Positions 6,963-19,000 of a stretch of DNA of 64,000 nucleotides are shown here, piece after piece. Source of the DNA: Solimonas sp036405815 (GTDB lineage Bacteria; Pseudomonadota; Gammaproteobacteria; Nevskiales; Nevskiaceae); NCBI GenBank assembly GCA_036405815.1, contig DASWWX010000057.1, forward strand, positions 137,670-201,669, in the 5' to 3' direction. The notes under the pieces were generated by a model. It was not told the DNA's origin. It did no database searches and was given only the letters and a program-made list of their open reading frames with translations. The position numbers and the translations under genes are program-made. Each line of letters starts with the position of its first letter. Position 1 is the first letter of the stretch.

Positions 6963-9751
6963 TCGCGCGTGGCGTCGGCGTTGAGACGTTCCAGGTGCTG
7001 CACCACGGCACGCGTGCGCGGGTGTTCCGGTCCGCGCGAATCGCGCAGGATCGCAAGGCCTTCCTCGAGCAGCGCGACGCCGTCGTTGCGGGCGCCGTGA
7101 TCGATCAGCCACTCGCCGCGCCTCGCCGCGATGTGACCCAGGTACCACTGTCGCTGGGTCAATTGCGCGCGGGCCTGGTCGAGATTCGCGACGCTGAGTC
7201 GGCCAGCCTCTTCGTCGCGACCGAGTGAGCGTAGCGTGTCGGCCAGCAGGACACGCACACGCAGGGCTTCGATGCGCTGATCGAGTCCGGCGCTGTGAAT
7301 GTCGGCGTCGGTTCGCAGCAGCAGTACAAGCGCTTCTTCTTTGCGACCGGATGCGGACAGCGCCTGCACGAGCGGCAGCAGGCCCTGCACGGTGGTGAAT
7401 CCCGCCGGTCCGTAGAACTTCACCCGCCACTCGTAGGCTTGACGCAGCAGGGGGATCGCCTCGTCGAAGCGGCCACTGACGGTCAGCGCGCGGCCCAGGA
7501 AGACCTGTGCCATCGCGTGGAAAGCATGATCGCGTCCGACGGTCTCGGCGAAGCTGTCGAGCACCTGCTGCAGCACGGCGATGCCCTGTTCGGTCTGCCC
7601 CGACATGGCCAGCGCATGGCCCCAGTGCAGCCGGGCTTCGATGACCCGCGAGTTGCCGGCCGGGTAGTGCCGGCTCATGCGCTCGGCCGCCTCGCGCAGC
7701 AGCGGCTCGGCTTCGGCGCTGCGATCGTTGAAATCCTTGAGCACGCCGGCCACCCACAGCATGCGCGCGACGGTCGGATGATCGTCGCCCAGCTCGCCGC
7801 GGGCCGTGCGCACCAAGTCCAGCAGACCGTCGCTGCAATCGCCGAGCCAGAGTGCGCCATTGCGCCCGATACACTCGGAAAAGCGGACGCCCCATTCGCC
7901 CTCGTACCAAAGATCGGGATGGGGCCGCCCTGCGGCATCCTCCGCATCGCGCGCGCGGCGCGACGCCTCGCCCATCAGATCGAAGCGCATTGGAATGCGA
8001 TAGGTCTCGCGCAGCGCGATACGGGTTTCCTGCGTGTGACGATCGGTCGCGCCGAGCTGTGCGGCGAACGTCTTTTCCGCCGCGACCAACAGCGCGGCGG
8101 CCTTGGCAGTCTCTCCCAGCGTGCCGTAGGCCGAGCCGATGACCTTCTGAAGGCGCGCGCGTACCAGCGGCTGATCGACAAAGCGTGATTCCAGACGTGC
8201 GGCGCCGACATCGAGCAGATCGCGGACCCGCAGGTTCGGCATGCCGGAAGCCCGCGGATCCGCGGCGGTCAGCAGGTCGTCAGTGAGGAAGTCGGCGATG
8301 GCGCGCGCGGTAATCGCTTGCTCGTGCGCTTCGGTCCGCGCTTTCTCCGAGCGCAGGTACAAGGTCGCGCTGACCAGCGTGCCGAGCGCAAACGTGATCG
8401 CCAGTCCGATCAACAGGCCACGTCGTGCCCGCGCACGCGCCAACGCGACGCGGGCGCGCTCGGCTTGTGCGGCGCGCGATTGCTGGGCAGTCCACTCGGT
8501 TCGCCGTGCTTCCAGACCCCGCAGACGCAAGGCCAGCTGGCCCGCGTCGGCAAGCCGCGCCGCGGGCTCGCCGGCGGCGGCAAGACCGATGTCCTCGCGC
8601 AGCATCGGATCGGCTACGGCCAGTTCCCAGCCGGGCGCGGGCAAACGCCTGAAATCGCCGACGACCAGTTGGAACAACAGGATGCCGAGCGCGTAGATAT
8701 CGGCGGCGACGGTTGCCGGCTGGCCCGCGAGTACCTCGGGTGCCAGGTACAGGGGCGTGCCGCTGAAGCCTGCATCCGCCGAGGTTCGCGTGAAGCCGAG
8801 TTGCGTGATGCCCAATTGGGCGAAACGCGCCGGATCGAGCGCGTGGCCGGCGGCAAAATCGCACAGGCAGGCGCGGGGAGGGCCGCCGTTCGCGTCCGCC
8901 ACCATGATGATGTTGGAGGGTTTGAGATCCTTGTGCAGCACGCCGACGGAGTGCGCTGCTGCCAGCGCCGCCGCGCATTGCGCCGCGATCTCGAGGCGAA
9001 GCGCCAGTGGCACCTGCGCCACACCGCCTTGCGCCGCGCACCAGTCCTCCAGATTGCCCAGCGGCGAGTACTCGGTTTCCAGGAAATACGGGGGGTCTTC
9101 GATGTTCCAGTCGAGCAGTCGCACGACGCCGGAGGACTCGCCCAGGGATTGCGTCAGCACGCGAACCAGCGTGATTTCGCGCTTGATCGCGGCCAGTCCG
9201 TCTGCGTCTCGTGCGAACTTCACGACGCGGCGCTCGGCCGTCTTTTCGTGCTGGGCTAGCCAGACTTCGCCGTGCGCACCAGAAGAGAGTTGGCGCTCGA
9301 GTTGCCAGTGTGGGCGTCCGGGCAATCGGGCGCCGGTTTCAAGACCAAGGCGATTGACCGGTTCCGCAGGCGCGGTCTGCACCGTGCGGCGCACGTCGGC
9401 CATCAGCCGGTAGCCGTAACGCGGCACCGTACGCACGGCAGCGGCGTCCGGTTCGCCGAGCGCGGTGCGGAGCTTGGCGACGCAGTTGGTGATGACGCCG
9501 TCGGTCACCACCCGGCCAGGCCACAGGTGTTCGAGGATTTCCTCGCGAGTGACCACCTCGCCGACCCGGCGCAGCAGGAACATCAGCAGCTCCAGCGGCT
9601 TCGGCTCGATGTCCACCTGCCGGCCGGCGACGCGCAGTTCCAGGCCCACCTCGTCCAGCTCCACCGATCCGAACTGCCAGTGCGCGCGCGCGGCGTCGCC
9701 GCCGACAGCGACGGTTGCGGCGGGATCGAAATCCTTTTCGAGGCCAGACAC
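6923..9751 (-). CDS. Winged-helix / Ser-Thr protein kinase / TPR transmembrane fusion protein
   Basis: A 942-residue protein with a GTG start and GGGAGGG ribosome site. Residues about 25-120 form an OmpR/CadC-type winged-helix DNA-binding domain (PKPLELLMFLLRR, TNCVAKLRTALG, VRTVPRYGYRL). Residues about 150-420 form a Hanks-type kinase: Lys178 in VVKF, catalytic loop HKDLKPSN with Asp275 and Asn280, metal-binding Asp298 in DFA (not DFG), then GTPLYLAPE and DIYALGILL. One membrane segment lies at about 445-466. Residues 480-930 are TPR-like helices, probably periplasmic. The catalytic residues appear complete, so it is likely an active kinase that can also bind DNA. It is divergent from the giant exoprotein gene across a 342-base gap, suggesting but not proving regulation of it. 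Confidence 0.85.
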   Translation of the reverse strand: MSGLEKDFDPAATVAVGGDAARAHWQFGSVELDEVGLELRVAGRQVDIEPKPLELLMFLLRRVGEVVTREEILEHLWPGRVVTDGVITNCVAKLRTALGEPDAAAVRTVPRYGYRLMADVRRTVQTAPAEPVNRLGLETGARLPGRPHWQLERQLSSGAHGEVWLAQHEKTAERRVVKFARDADGLAAIKREITLVRVLTQSLGESSGVVRLLDWNIEDPPYFLETEYSPLGNLEDWCAAQGGVAQVPLALRLEIAAQCAAALAAAHSVGVLHKDLKPSNIIMVADANGGPPRACLCDFAAGHALDPARFAQLGITQLGFTRTSADAGFSGTPLYLAPEVLAGQPATVAADIYALGILLFQLVVGDFRRLPAPGWELAVADPMLREDIGLAAAGEPAARLADAGQLALRLRGLEARRTEWTAQQSRAAQAERARVALARARARRGLLIGLAITFALGTLVSATLYLRSEKARTEAHEQAITARAIADFLTDDLLTAADPRASGMPNLRVRDLLDVGAARLESRFVDQPLVRARLQKVIGSAYGTLGETAKAAALLVAAEKTFAAQLGATDRHTQETRIALRETYRIPMRFDLMGEASRRARDAEDAAGRPHPDLWYEGEWGVRFSECIGRNGALWLGDCSDGLLDLVRTARGELGDDHPTVARMLWVAGVLKDFNDRSAEAEPLLREAAERMSRHYPAGNSRVIEARLHWGHALAMSGQTEQGIAVLQQVLDSFAETVGRDHAFHAMAQVFLGRALTVSGRFDEAIPLLRQAYEWRVKFYGPAGFTTVQGLLPLVQALSASGRKEEALVLLLRTDADIHSAGLDQRIEALRVRVLLADTLRSLGRDEEAGRLSVANLDQARAQLTQRQWYLGHIAARRGEWLIDHGARNDGVALLEEGLAILRDSRGPEHPRTRAVVQHLERLNADATRDQRSTISSSQSRS

Positions 9752-10093
9752 GGGTGTTACGTCCCTCCCAAGGTAATCGCCGGGGCTGCCGGATCGCGCC
9801 GTCCGCCGTCCGCGACGGGCGCTGCGCTGCGCCGCGCCGGCCGATGTTACGCATCGCGGCGGCTGATCAGATGCGGCGATGCGCGCTGCATGCGCGTGAG
9901 CGGACGGCAGCTTAAGGGTCGTTTCCCTGACATATCAAGGCGCTGCGCGAGCTCGCCGCAACCCGCTGCCTGACCGCGTTGGAAAAGCGTGAGAAATCGG
10001 TGTCGCCGGCGTGCGGACTTCCGCGACCCCGCTTGCAACAGTCCTGATGGGAAAAACGGCCTTTGAAAAGGGCCTCGCATCGGGGGATGGGTC
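9752..10093. promoter_or_regulatory. Divergent intergenic region
   Basis: A 342-base non-coding stretch between the wHTH-kinase gene (leftward) and the giant exoprotein gene (rightward). It is more A/T-containing near the rightward start, with a GAAAAACGGCCTTTGAAAAG segment at about 10049-10068. It must hold both promoters and is the obvious place for a binding site of the winged-helix protein. I cannot assign a specific -35/-10 or operator. Confidence 0.4.
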
Positions 10094-13000
10094 ATGGCGT
10101 TGACGGTGTTCGTGCGCAGCAAAGCAGAGGGCGTTCGCAAGCTGGTTCTGGAGCCGGGCCAGGTCCTGAAGCTGAAACCGGGCGAGGAGCTGATCATTCC
10201 GGACCACGTCAGCGTGCAGGGTTCCGCTGGCGGTGCGGTTCTGACCTATGCAGCGGGCACGCTATACCCCGTCGAGGTCCCGGCGGGTGCGCAGATCACC
10301 GCCACCGACGCGGATCTGGGCGGTCCGGCTGCGGCCGCCCTGCTGCTGGATGGCGGGGGTCTTGGGGCCAGCCTGCTGAGCCTGGAGCCGACGACCTGGC
10401 TAGTCGGGGGCGCGCTCGGCCTCGGCGTGGCCGTCGCCGCGACACAACAGGATGGGGGCGGCAGTGGTGAGACGCCACAGCCCAACAGCGCGCCGATCAT
10501 CACCAGCAACGGCGGCGGCAGCGACGCTGCGATCCTGGTGGACGAAAACTCGACGCTCGTCACCATGGTCGCGGCCAACGACCCGGATGCCGACCTCGTG
10601 AGCTACCGCATCGTCGGCGGCGCCGACGCGAGCCGCTTCGAGATCGATGCCGTGACCGGTGCGCTGCACTTTATCGAGGCGCCGGATTTCGAGGCGGATC
10701 CCGATGCGAGCTATGAAGTCCAGGTGGAAGCCGGCGATGGCCTGGCTGCGGATACGCAGACGTTGATCGTGACGGTGCGCGACCTCAACGACAACGCGCC
10801 CGTCATCACCAGCCTCGGCGGCGGTGCGGCGGCTACGGTCCGCATCGACGAGAACAGCAGCCGCGTGACCACTGTCACCGCGACCGACGCCGACGCCGAC
10901 AGCGAGTTGAGTTACCGCATCATCGGCGGCCAGGACGCTCGCTTCTTCACCCTCGACGCCGCCACGGGCGCGCTGCGCTTCATCGAGGCGCCGGATGCGG
11001 AAAAACCCCGTGACGCCAATCGCGACAATGTTTACGAGGTGCAGGTCGAGGTGTCCGACGGCACCCTGACCGATACCCAGACCATCGCCGTTGCCGTTCG
11101 CGATCGCGACGAGAACGCGGCGCCGGTCATCGACAGCCCCGCGGCCTTCTCGATCGACGAGGGCAGTACCGCGATCGGAATCGTCAGTGCCCGTGACGCC
11201 GACGCCGGGAGCGTGATCGTCTACAGCATCGCCGGTGGGGCCGACGCGGCCTTGTTCAGCATTGATGCGACCACCGGTGCGCTGCGCTTCAATGCCGCTC
11301 CGGATTTCGAGACCCCGGCCGATGCGGGCGCCGACAATGTCTACGATCTGGAGGTCTCCGCCAGCGATGGCAGCGCGAGCGCCACGCAGGCCATCGTCGT
11401 CACCGTCAACAATCTCAATGACCATGCGCCGGTCTTCAGCAGCGGCGACAGTGTTGAGGTCGCCGAAGGCCAGACGCTCACGGGCATCACGCCCATTGCT
11501 ACGGACGCCGACGGCACGTTGCCCACGATCTCGATCAGCGGTGGCGCCGATGCCGCGCTGTTCCAGATCGACGCCGTGACCGGGGCGCTGGCGTTCATCG
11601 CGGTGCCGGATTTCGAGAATCCGCTGGATGCAGACCAGGACAATCTTTATGTCGTCGAGCTGACGGCCACCGACGGCCTCAACAGCGCCGTTCAGACCGT
11701 GCAGATCGCTGTCACCGACGTTAACGACAACGGCCCGATCTTCAGCACGGCCCCCACCTTCACGGTCGATGAGAACACAACGAGCGTCGGCATCGTGACG
11801 GCAACGGACGCGGACAGCCCGACCGTCACCTACAGCATCACCGGCGGTTCGGATGCGGCCCGCTTCACGATCAACCCGACCACGGGCGCTTTGAGCTTTG
11901 TCACCGCGCCGGACTTCGAGAGCCCGATCGACGCTGGCGCCGACAACGTCTACAACCTGATCGTCACCGCCAGCGATGGACTGAATACGACGCAGCAAGC
12001 GATTGCGGTGACGGTGGCAAACGTCAATGACGTAGCCCCGGTCTTCAACAGCCCGGCCGCCTTCACGGTCGATGAGAACACGACGGCTGTCGGCACGGTG
12101 ACGGCAACGGACGCCGATAGTCCGACGGTCACCTACAGCATCACGGGCGGGGCGGACGCGGCCCGCTTCGCGATCAACCCGGCCACGGGGGCTTTGAGCT
12201 TTGTTACCGCGCCGGATTTCGAGGCGCCAGCCGACACGGGTGCCGACAACGTCTACAACCTCGAAGTCACGGCCAGCGATGGTCTGAATACGACGCAGCA
12301 GGCCATCGCGGTAACGGTGGCGGACGTCAATGAGAACGTCGCTGCCCCGGTCTTCACCAGCCCGGTCACCTTCACGGTCGATGAAAACACGACGACCGTC
12401 GGCACGGTGACGGCAACGGACGCCGATAGTCCGACGGTCACCTACAGCATCACGGGTGGGGTGGATGCGGCCCGCTTCGCGATCAACCCGGCCACGGGGG
12501 CTTTGAGCTTTGTTACCGCGCCGGATTTCGAGGCGCCAGCCGACGCGGGCGCGGACAACGTCTACAACCTGATCGTCACGGCCAGCGATGGCCTGAACAC
12601 GACTCAGCAGGCGATTGCGGTCACGATCAGCAACGTGGACGACACCGCTCCGGTCGCCCTGGACGCCGTGCTCGACCTGAACGAGAACAGCGCCAATGGA
12701 GTTGCATTCGGCTCGGTGCAGGCGAGCGATGCTGACAATCTCGGCGACCTGACCTATGTCATCACGTCCGGCAACACCAACGGTGCCTTCGCCATCAATC
12801 CAGCCAATGGCGTGCTGACCGTCGCCAACTCGGCGGCGCTGGATTTCGAGACCAACCCGGTCTTCAACCTCGTGGTGACGGTGACCGATGGAGGCGGCAA
12901 CTTCGACACCGCGGCGGTGACGATCACGCTGAACGACCTCAACGACAGTGCGCCGGTCTTTACCAGTCCGGCCGCCTTCACGGTCGATGAAAACACGACG

Positions 13001-16000
13001 GCCGTCGGTACTGTGGCGGCAACGGATGCCGACAGTGCGACGATCACTTTCAGTATCACGGGTGGGGTAGACGCGGCCCGCTTCACGATCAACCCGACCA
13101 CGGGCGCTTTGAGCTTTGTCACCGCACCGGACTTCGAGGCGCCAGCCGACGCGGGTGCCGACAACGTCTACAACCTCGAAGTCACGGCCAGCGACGGCCT
13201 CAATACGGCGCAGCAGACGGTCACGGTCACCGTGACCGACGTCAATGAGAACGTCGCTGCCCCGGTCTTCACCAGTCCGGCCGCCTTCTCGGTCAATGAA
13301 AACACGACGAGTGTCGGCATCGTGACGGCAACGGACGCGGACAGCCCGACCGTCACCTACAGCATCACCGGCGGTTCGGATGCGGCTCGCTTCACGATCA
13401 ACCCGGCCACGGGGGCTTTGAGCTTTGTCACCGCACCGGACTTCGAGAGCCCGATCGACGCTGGCGCCGACAACGTCTACAACCTGATCGTCACCGCCAG
13501 CGATGGACTGAACACGACGCAGCAAACGGTTGCGGTCACCGTGGCAAACGTCAATGACGTAGCCCCGGTCTTCACCAGCCCGGCGGTCTTTGCGGTCGAT
13601 GAAAACACGACGGCCGTCGGGACCGTGACGGCAACGGATACCGACGGCCCGGCGGTCACGTACAGCATTACGGTTGGGGGCGATGCGGGACGCTTCTCGA
13701 TCAACCCGACCACGGGCGCTTTGAGCTTCGTTACCGCGCCGGACTTCGAGAATCCGCAGGATGTGGGCGCCGACAACGTCTACAACCTGATCGTCGCTGC
13801 CAGCGATGGCCTGAACACGACGCAGCAGGCGATTGCGGTCACGGTCAGCAACGTGGACGACACCGCCCCGGTCGCGCTGGATGCCGTATTCAATCTTGAT
13901 GAGAACAGGGCCAACGGGTTGGCCTTCGGTTCGGTGCAGTCCAGCGACGCCGACAATCTCGGCAGTCCGACCTATGTCATCACATCGGGTAACACCAACG
14001 GTGCGTTCGCGATCAACCCGGCCAATGGCGTGCTGACCGTCGCCAACTCGGCGGCGCTGGATTTCGAGACGACGCCGGTCTTCAACCTCGTAGTGACGGT
14101 GACCGACGGTGCCGGCAACTTCGACACCGCGGCGGTGACGATCACGCTGAACGACATTGAAGAGAACATCGCCGCGCCGGTCTTCACCAGCCCGGCCACC
14201 TTCACGGTCGATGAAAACACCGCTGCGGTGGGCACGGTCTCGGCCACGGATGCCGACAGCCCGACGGTGACGTACAGCATCGTCAGTAGCGGCGATTCGG
14301 ACCGATTCACGATCAATCCGACCACCGGCGCTTTGAGCTTTGTCGCGGCCCCGGATTTCGAAGCGCCAGCCGACGTCGATGTGGACAACGTCTACCACCT
14401 CATCGTTGCCGCCAGCGACGGCCTGAACACGACCCAGCAGGGGATTGCGGTCACGGTGACCGACGTCAATGACAGTGCGCCGGTCTTCGCCAGTCCGTCG
14501 GCCTTCACGATTGACGAGAACGCGACGGCCGTCGGCTCCGTTTCAGCAACGGACGCAGACGGTCCCACTATTGCCTATAGCATCACGGGTGGCGCGGACG
14601 CAGTGCTCTTTAGCATCGATCCCGCCTCAGGGGTTCTGAATTTCATCGTTGCTCCCGACTTCGAGGCACCGACCGACTCAGATTTGAACAGAATCTACGA
14701 TCTGATCGTCACGGCCAGCGACGGCTTGAACACGACCCAGCAGGCGATTGCGGTCACGATCAGCAACGTGGACGACAACGCCCCGATCGCACTGGATGCG
14801 GCGCTGAGCGTGGATGAAAACAGCGCCAACGGCCTCGCATTCGGTTCGGTGCAGGCCAGCGATGCCGACAATCTCGCCGGCCTGACCTATGCCATCACGT
14901 CCGGCAACACGAACGGTGCCTTCGCCATCAATCCAGCCAACGGCGTGCTGACCGTCGCCAACTCGGCGGCGCTGGATTTCGAGGCGATCCCGGTTTTCCT
15001 ACTGTTGGTGACGGTGACCGACGGTGCCGGTAACTTCGATACCGCGACGGTCACGGTCACGATCAACGACATCAACGAGAACACCGCGCCGCCGGCATTC
15101 ACCAGCCCTGCCGCCTTCACGGTCGATGAAAATACGACGGTTGTCGGCACCGTCACGGCGACGGATATCGACAGCCCCACCGTTACCTTCAGCATCACGG
15201 GCGGGGTGGACGCGGCCCGCTTCGCGATCAACCCGACCACGGGCGCTTTGAGCTTTATCACGGCGCCGGACTTCGAAGCGCCGACCGATGCGGGCGCGAA
15301 CAACGTCTACAACCTGATCGTCACCGCCAGCGACGGGCTCAACACGACGCAGCAGGCCATCGCGGTGACGGTGGCGAACGCCGACGATCCCGTTGGCGTC
15401 ATTCCGCTCGCGGACCTGGACGGACTCAACGGATTCCGCATTCTCGGTGAGGCAGCGAACCATTCGTCCGGCTCATCTGTTTCGAACGCCGGCGACGTCA
15501 ATGGCGACGGTTGGGAGGACCTGCTGGTCGGTGCGAGCCGCGCCGACATCAACGGCATGGATTCCGGCGCCGTTTACGTGGTGTTCGGCGCGGCCAGTGC
15601 GCCCGGCGCGTCGCTGGAGCTGTCATCGCTGAACGGTGGCAATGGCTTCCGCCTCAATGGTGTCGCGGTCAGCGACGTGGCGGGTTTTTCGGTCTCTGGC
15701 GCGGGGGATGTCAATGGCGACGGCTACGATGACCTGATCCTCGGTGCGCCCTACGCCGACAATGGCGCCAACTTGTCTGGCTCCAGCTATGTGGTGTTCG
15801 GTGCGGCAGGTGGGTGGACGGCCGAGCTGGAGCTGGCCGCGCTCGACGGCACGGATGGCTTTCGGATCGACGGCGATCAGGCCATAACGCTCGCCGGCTA
15901 CACGGTTTCGTCCGCCGGCGATCTCAATGGCGATGGCTACGACGATCTCTTCATCGGCGCGCTCCTCAACTCGCAGATCGACGACGGCGGCGCCTATGTG

Positions 16001-19000
16001 ATCTACGGCGCGCCCGGCGGCTTCGATGCCGCGATCAGCGTGGCGGACCTCAACGGCAGTGTTGGCTTCAGGATTGTCGGTGGCGGGGCTCCGGTCAATA
16101 CCCGGCTCTCGGTATCGGATGCCGGCGACGTCAATGGCGATGGCTGGCAGGACCTGATCATCGGCGCAGCCGGATTTAGTGTCGGTCAAGTGGGCCAGAG
16201 CTACGTCGTGTTCGGCGCGGCCGAAGGTTTCGGTGCCCTGCTGGAGCTGAGTACGCTCGACGGAAGCAACGGATTCCGCATCGGCGATTCGGCGATGCTC
16301 CAAACGCTCGGGCGCACGGTTTCCGGCGCGGGGGATCTCAACGGTGACGGCTACGACGATCTGGTGATCGGCGCGCGCGAAGCCGATTTCAACGGCGACA
16401 ATTCCGGGGCCAGCTATGTCGTATTCGGCGCCGCCGATGGGTTCGCGGCGGACCTGGACTTGTCCTCGCTGGATGGCAGTAACGGTTTCCGCATCGTCGG
16501 TGAGATGATGTTCCATAGACTGGGCTCTGCGGTTTCAGGCGCTGGCGACTTCAATGGCGATGGCTACGACGACCTGATCGTCACTGCAAGCAATGCCGAC
16601 AGTGCCTATCTGATCTTCGGTTCCTCGGACGGCTTCGCGGCCGACTTTGACCTGTCGACGCTGGACGGGCGCAATGGCCTGCGGCTCGAGGGCACAGGAA
16701 TCCTTCCAAACGGCGGAACTTCGGCGTCCGGCGCCGGTGACCTCAACGGCGATGGCTATGACGACGTGATTCTCGGCGCGCCCTCCGCCCCGACGGCCGC
16801 AGGGACGCAGGCTGGCGTCAGCTACGTGGTCTACGGTTTCGCCACGCCAGGCGAGACGATCGACGTGGTCGGCACCGCAGGGCCGAACTCCATCACCTTG
16901 ACCGCGCAGCAGACCGGCGTAGACGGCGGCGATGGGGCCGACATCCTGACCGGCAACGCCAGCGCCAACACGCTGATCGGCGGCCGGGGCAACGATGTTC
17001 TCAATGGCGGCGGCGGCAATGACGTCCTGATCGGCGGTGCCGGCAACGATGTGCTGGTCTATGACGCCGCCGACACGCGGCGCGTGGACGGCGGTACGGG
17101 TCGCGATACGCTGCGCATCGACGGCAGCGGTTTGCACCTGAACCTGACGGCGCTGAACAATTTCGACGACCCCTTGGCGGCGCCGGCCAATCCCTACCGC
17201 AGCATCGAGATCATCAGCCTCACCGGCAGCGGCAACAATACGCTGAGCCTCAACGCGACCGATCTGCTGAATCTGGTCGGTGCGGCAACGGACGGAAGTG
17301 GCGGGCGCGACCAGAACCTGTTGCGGGTGGACGGCAATGCCGGCGATGCGGTGGTGAGTACCGGCGACGTCTGGGTCAATGAGGGTCTGCGCAATGCCGA
17401 GGGCAATGCCGGGACCACCCACACGCTCTACACCAGCGGTGCGGCGCAGCTGCTGGTGCAGAACAGCGTTGACGTCAGCGGTCTCAACACACCGACCGCT
17501 GTGATCCGCGTGGCCGAACTGGACGGCAGCAACGGCTTCCGCATCGACGGCGAGGGGGTTGGGTCCACGTTCTTCGGCCGCTCCATCGCTACGGGTGACC
17601 TCGACGGCGACGGGTATGACGACCTGCTGATCGGCGCCCCCCAGTTTGATTCCAGTACCGGGCGCGGCTATGTGGTCTATGGAGCGCCCGAGGGCCGGCC
17701 GGCCACGCAGGCCGTCGGCACGCTGACGGACGCCGAGGGCTACCGCATCGACGGGGAGCTCGCCGGCGACGGCAGCAGCATCGCGCTGGCGGCGGTCGGC
17801 GATTTCGATGGCGACGGCATTGGCGATTTTCTCCTGGCCGCGCCGCAATCGCCGTTGGGAGGGCCTGTTGCCGGACAGGCCTACCTGATTCGGGGCACGG
17901 CTGACGGATACGCGCCGACCCTGGATCTGGCCACACTGACGCCCGCGCAGGGGATTCGCATCATCGCCGGGGACGGGGGCGGGCGCTTTGGAGAGGCGGT
18001 CTCGGCGGCCGGGGATGTCAACGGTGACGGCTATGCCGATCTGCTGATCGGAGCCACTTACGGCGGCACGCTAGACCGCGGTGCGGCCTACGTCGTCTAC
18101 GGTCGCGGCGATGCCGCGCCGGCGGTGATCGACCAGGTCGGGATGGACGCCGGCGAGGGCTTCCGCATCGACGGCGCGGGCGCGGCCCTGGGAACGGGCG
18201 TCTCGGTGGCTGCGGCTGGAGATATCAATGGCGATGGTTATGCCGACCTGATCGTCGGCAGTGACGTCGGGAATCCCGGCAATGGTGTGCTGGTCGCTGG
18301 GGTTGCCTACGTGGTATTCGGCGACGCCAGCGGCATGCCGTCGGACCTGCCGGTGACCGCACTGGACGGCAGCAACGGCTTCCGGCTGGACGGCGATGTG
18401 ATCGACGACGGCTTCGGCTGCGTGGTCGGCGGACTGGGCGATATCAACGGCGACGGCTACGACGATATCGCGATCGGCACGCGTTTCGCGGACAGCACGA
18501 CGGGCGCGGTGTATGTGGTGTTCGGCAGCGACCAGGTTTTTGGCGCGGCCCTGGATGTGGCGGATCTGGACGGCAGCAACGGCTTTCGCCTTGAGGGCGG
18601 GTCAGACGGCGATCAACTGGGGGTTGCCGTCGCGGCCGCCGGCGACGTCAACGGCGACGGTATCGACGACTTCCTCGTCGGTGCGCATCTGTCAGACCCC
18701 GCGGCCGGTGCGAACTCCGGAACGGTGTATATCGTCTACGGAACCCGAGAGGGCTACGCGCCGGTGCAGTCGGTCCAGGACCTGAATGGTCTCACCGGCT
18801 TCCGCATCGAAGGACCGACGAACGGGCGGGCGGGCCGCAGTGTGACGGCTGGCGACGTCAATGGCGATGGCTACAGTGACATCGTGTTCGGTGCTTACTT
18901 CGCCAGCGCCAGCGGCGTCGCCAATTCCGGGTCCAGCTATGTGGTCTACGGGTTCTCCGGTGTTGGCGGTGTCATCGACCAGGTCGGCACCGGGAACGAC

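Noticed and set aside
10400..14398. A 1332-codon open frame on the minus strand across the cadherin repeats
   Set aside because: It is the mirror of high-GC repeats in the giant gene; its product is Arg/Gly/Asp-rich with no domain, and the plus-strand frame shows clear cadherin motifs.
11740..15390. CRISPR-like regular spacing
   Set aside because: The repeats are about 300 bp, in frame and protein coding, with no short direct repeats separated by unique spacers and no cas genes.
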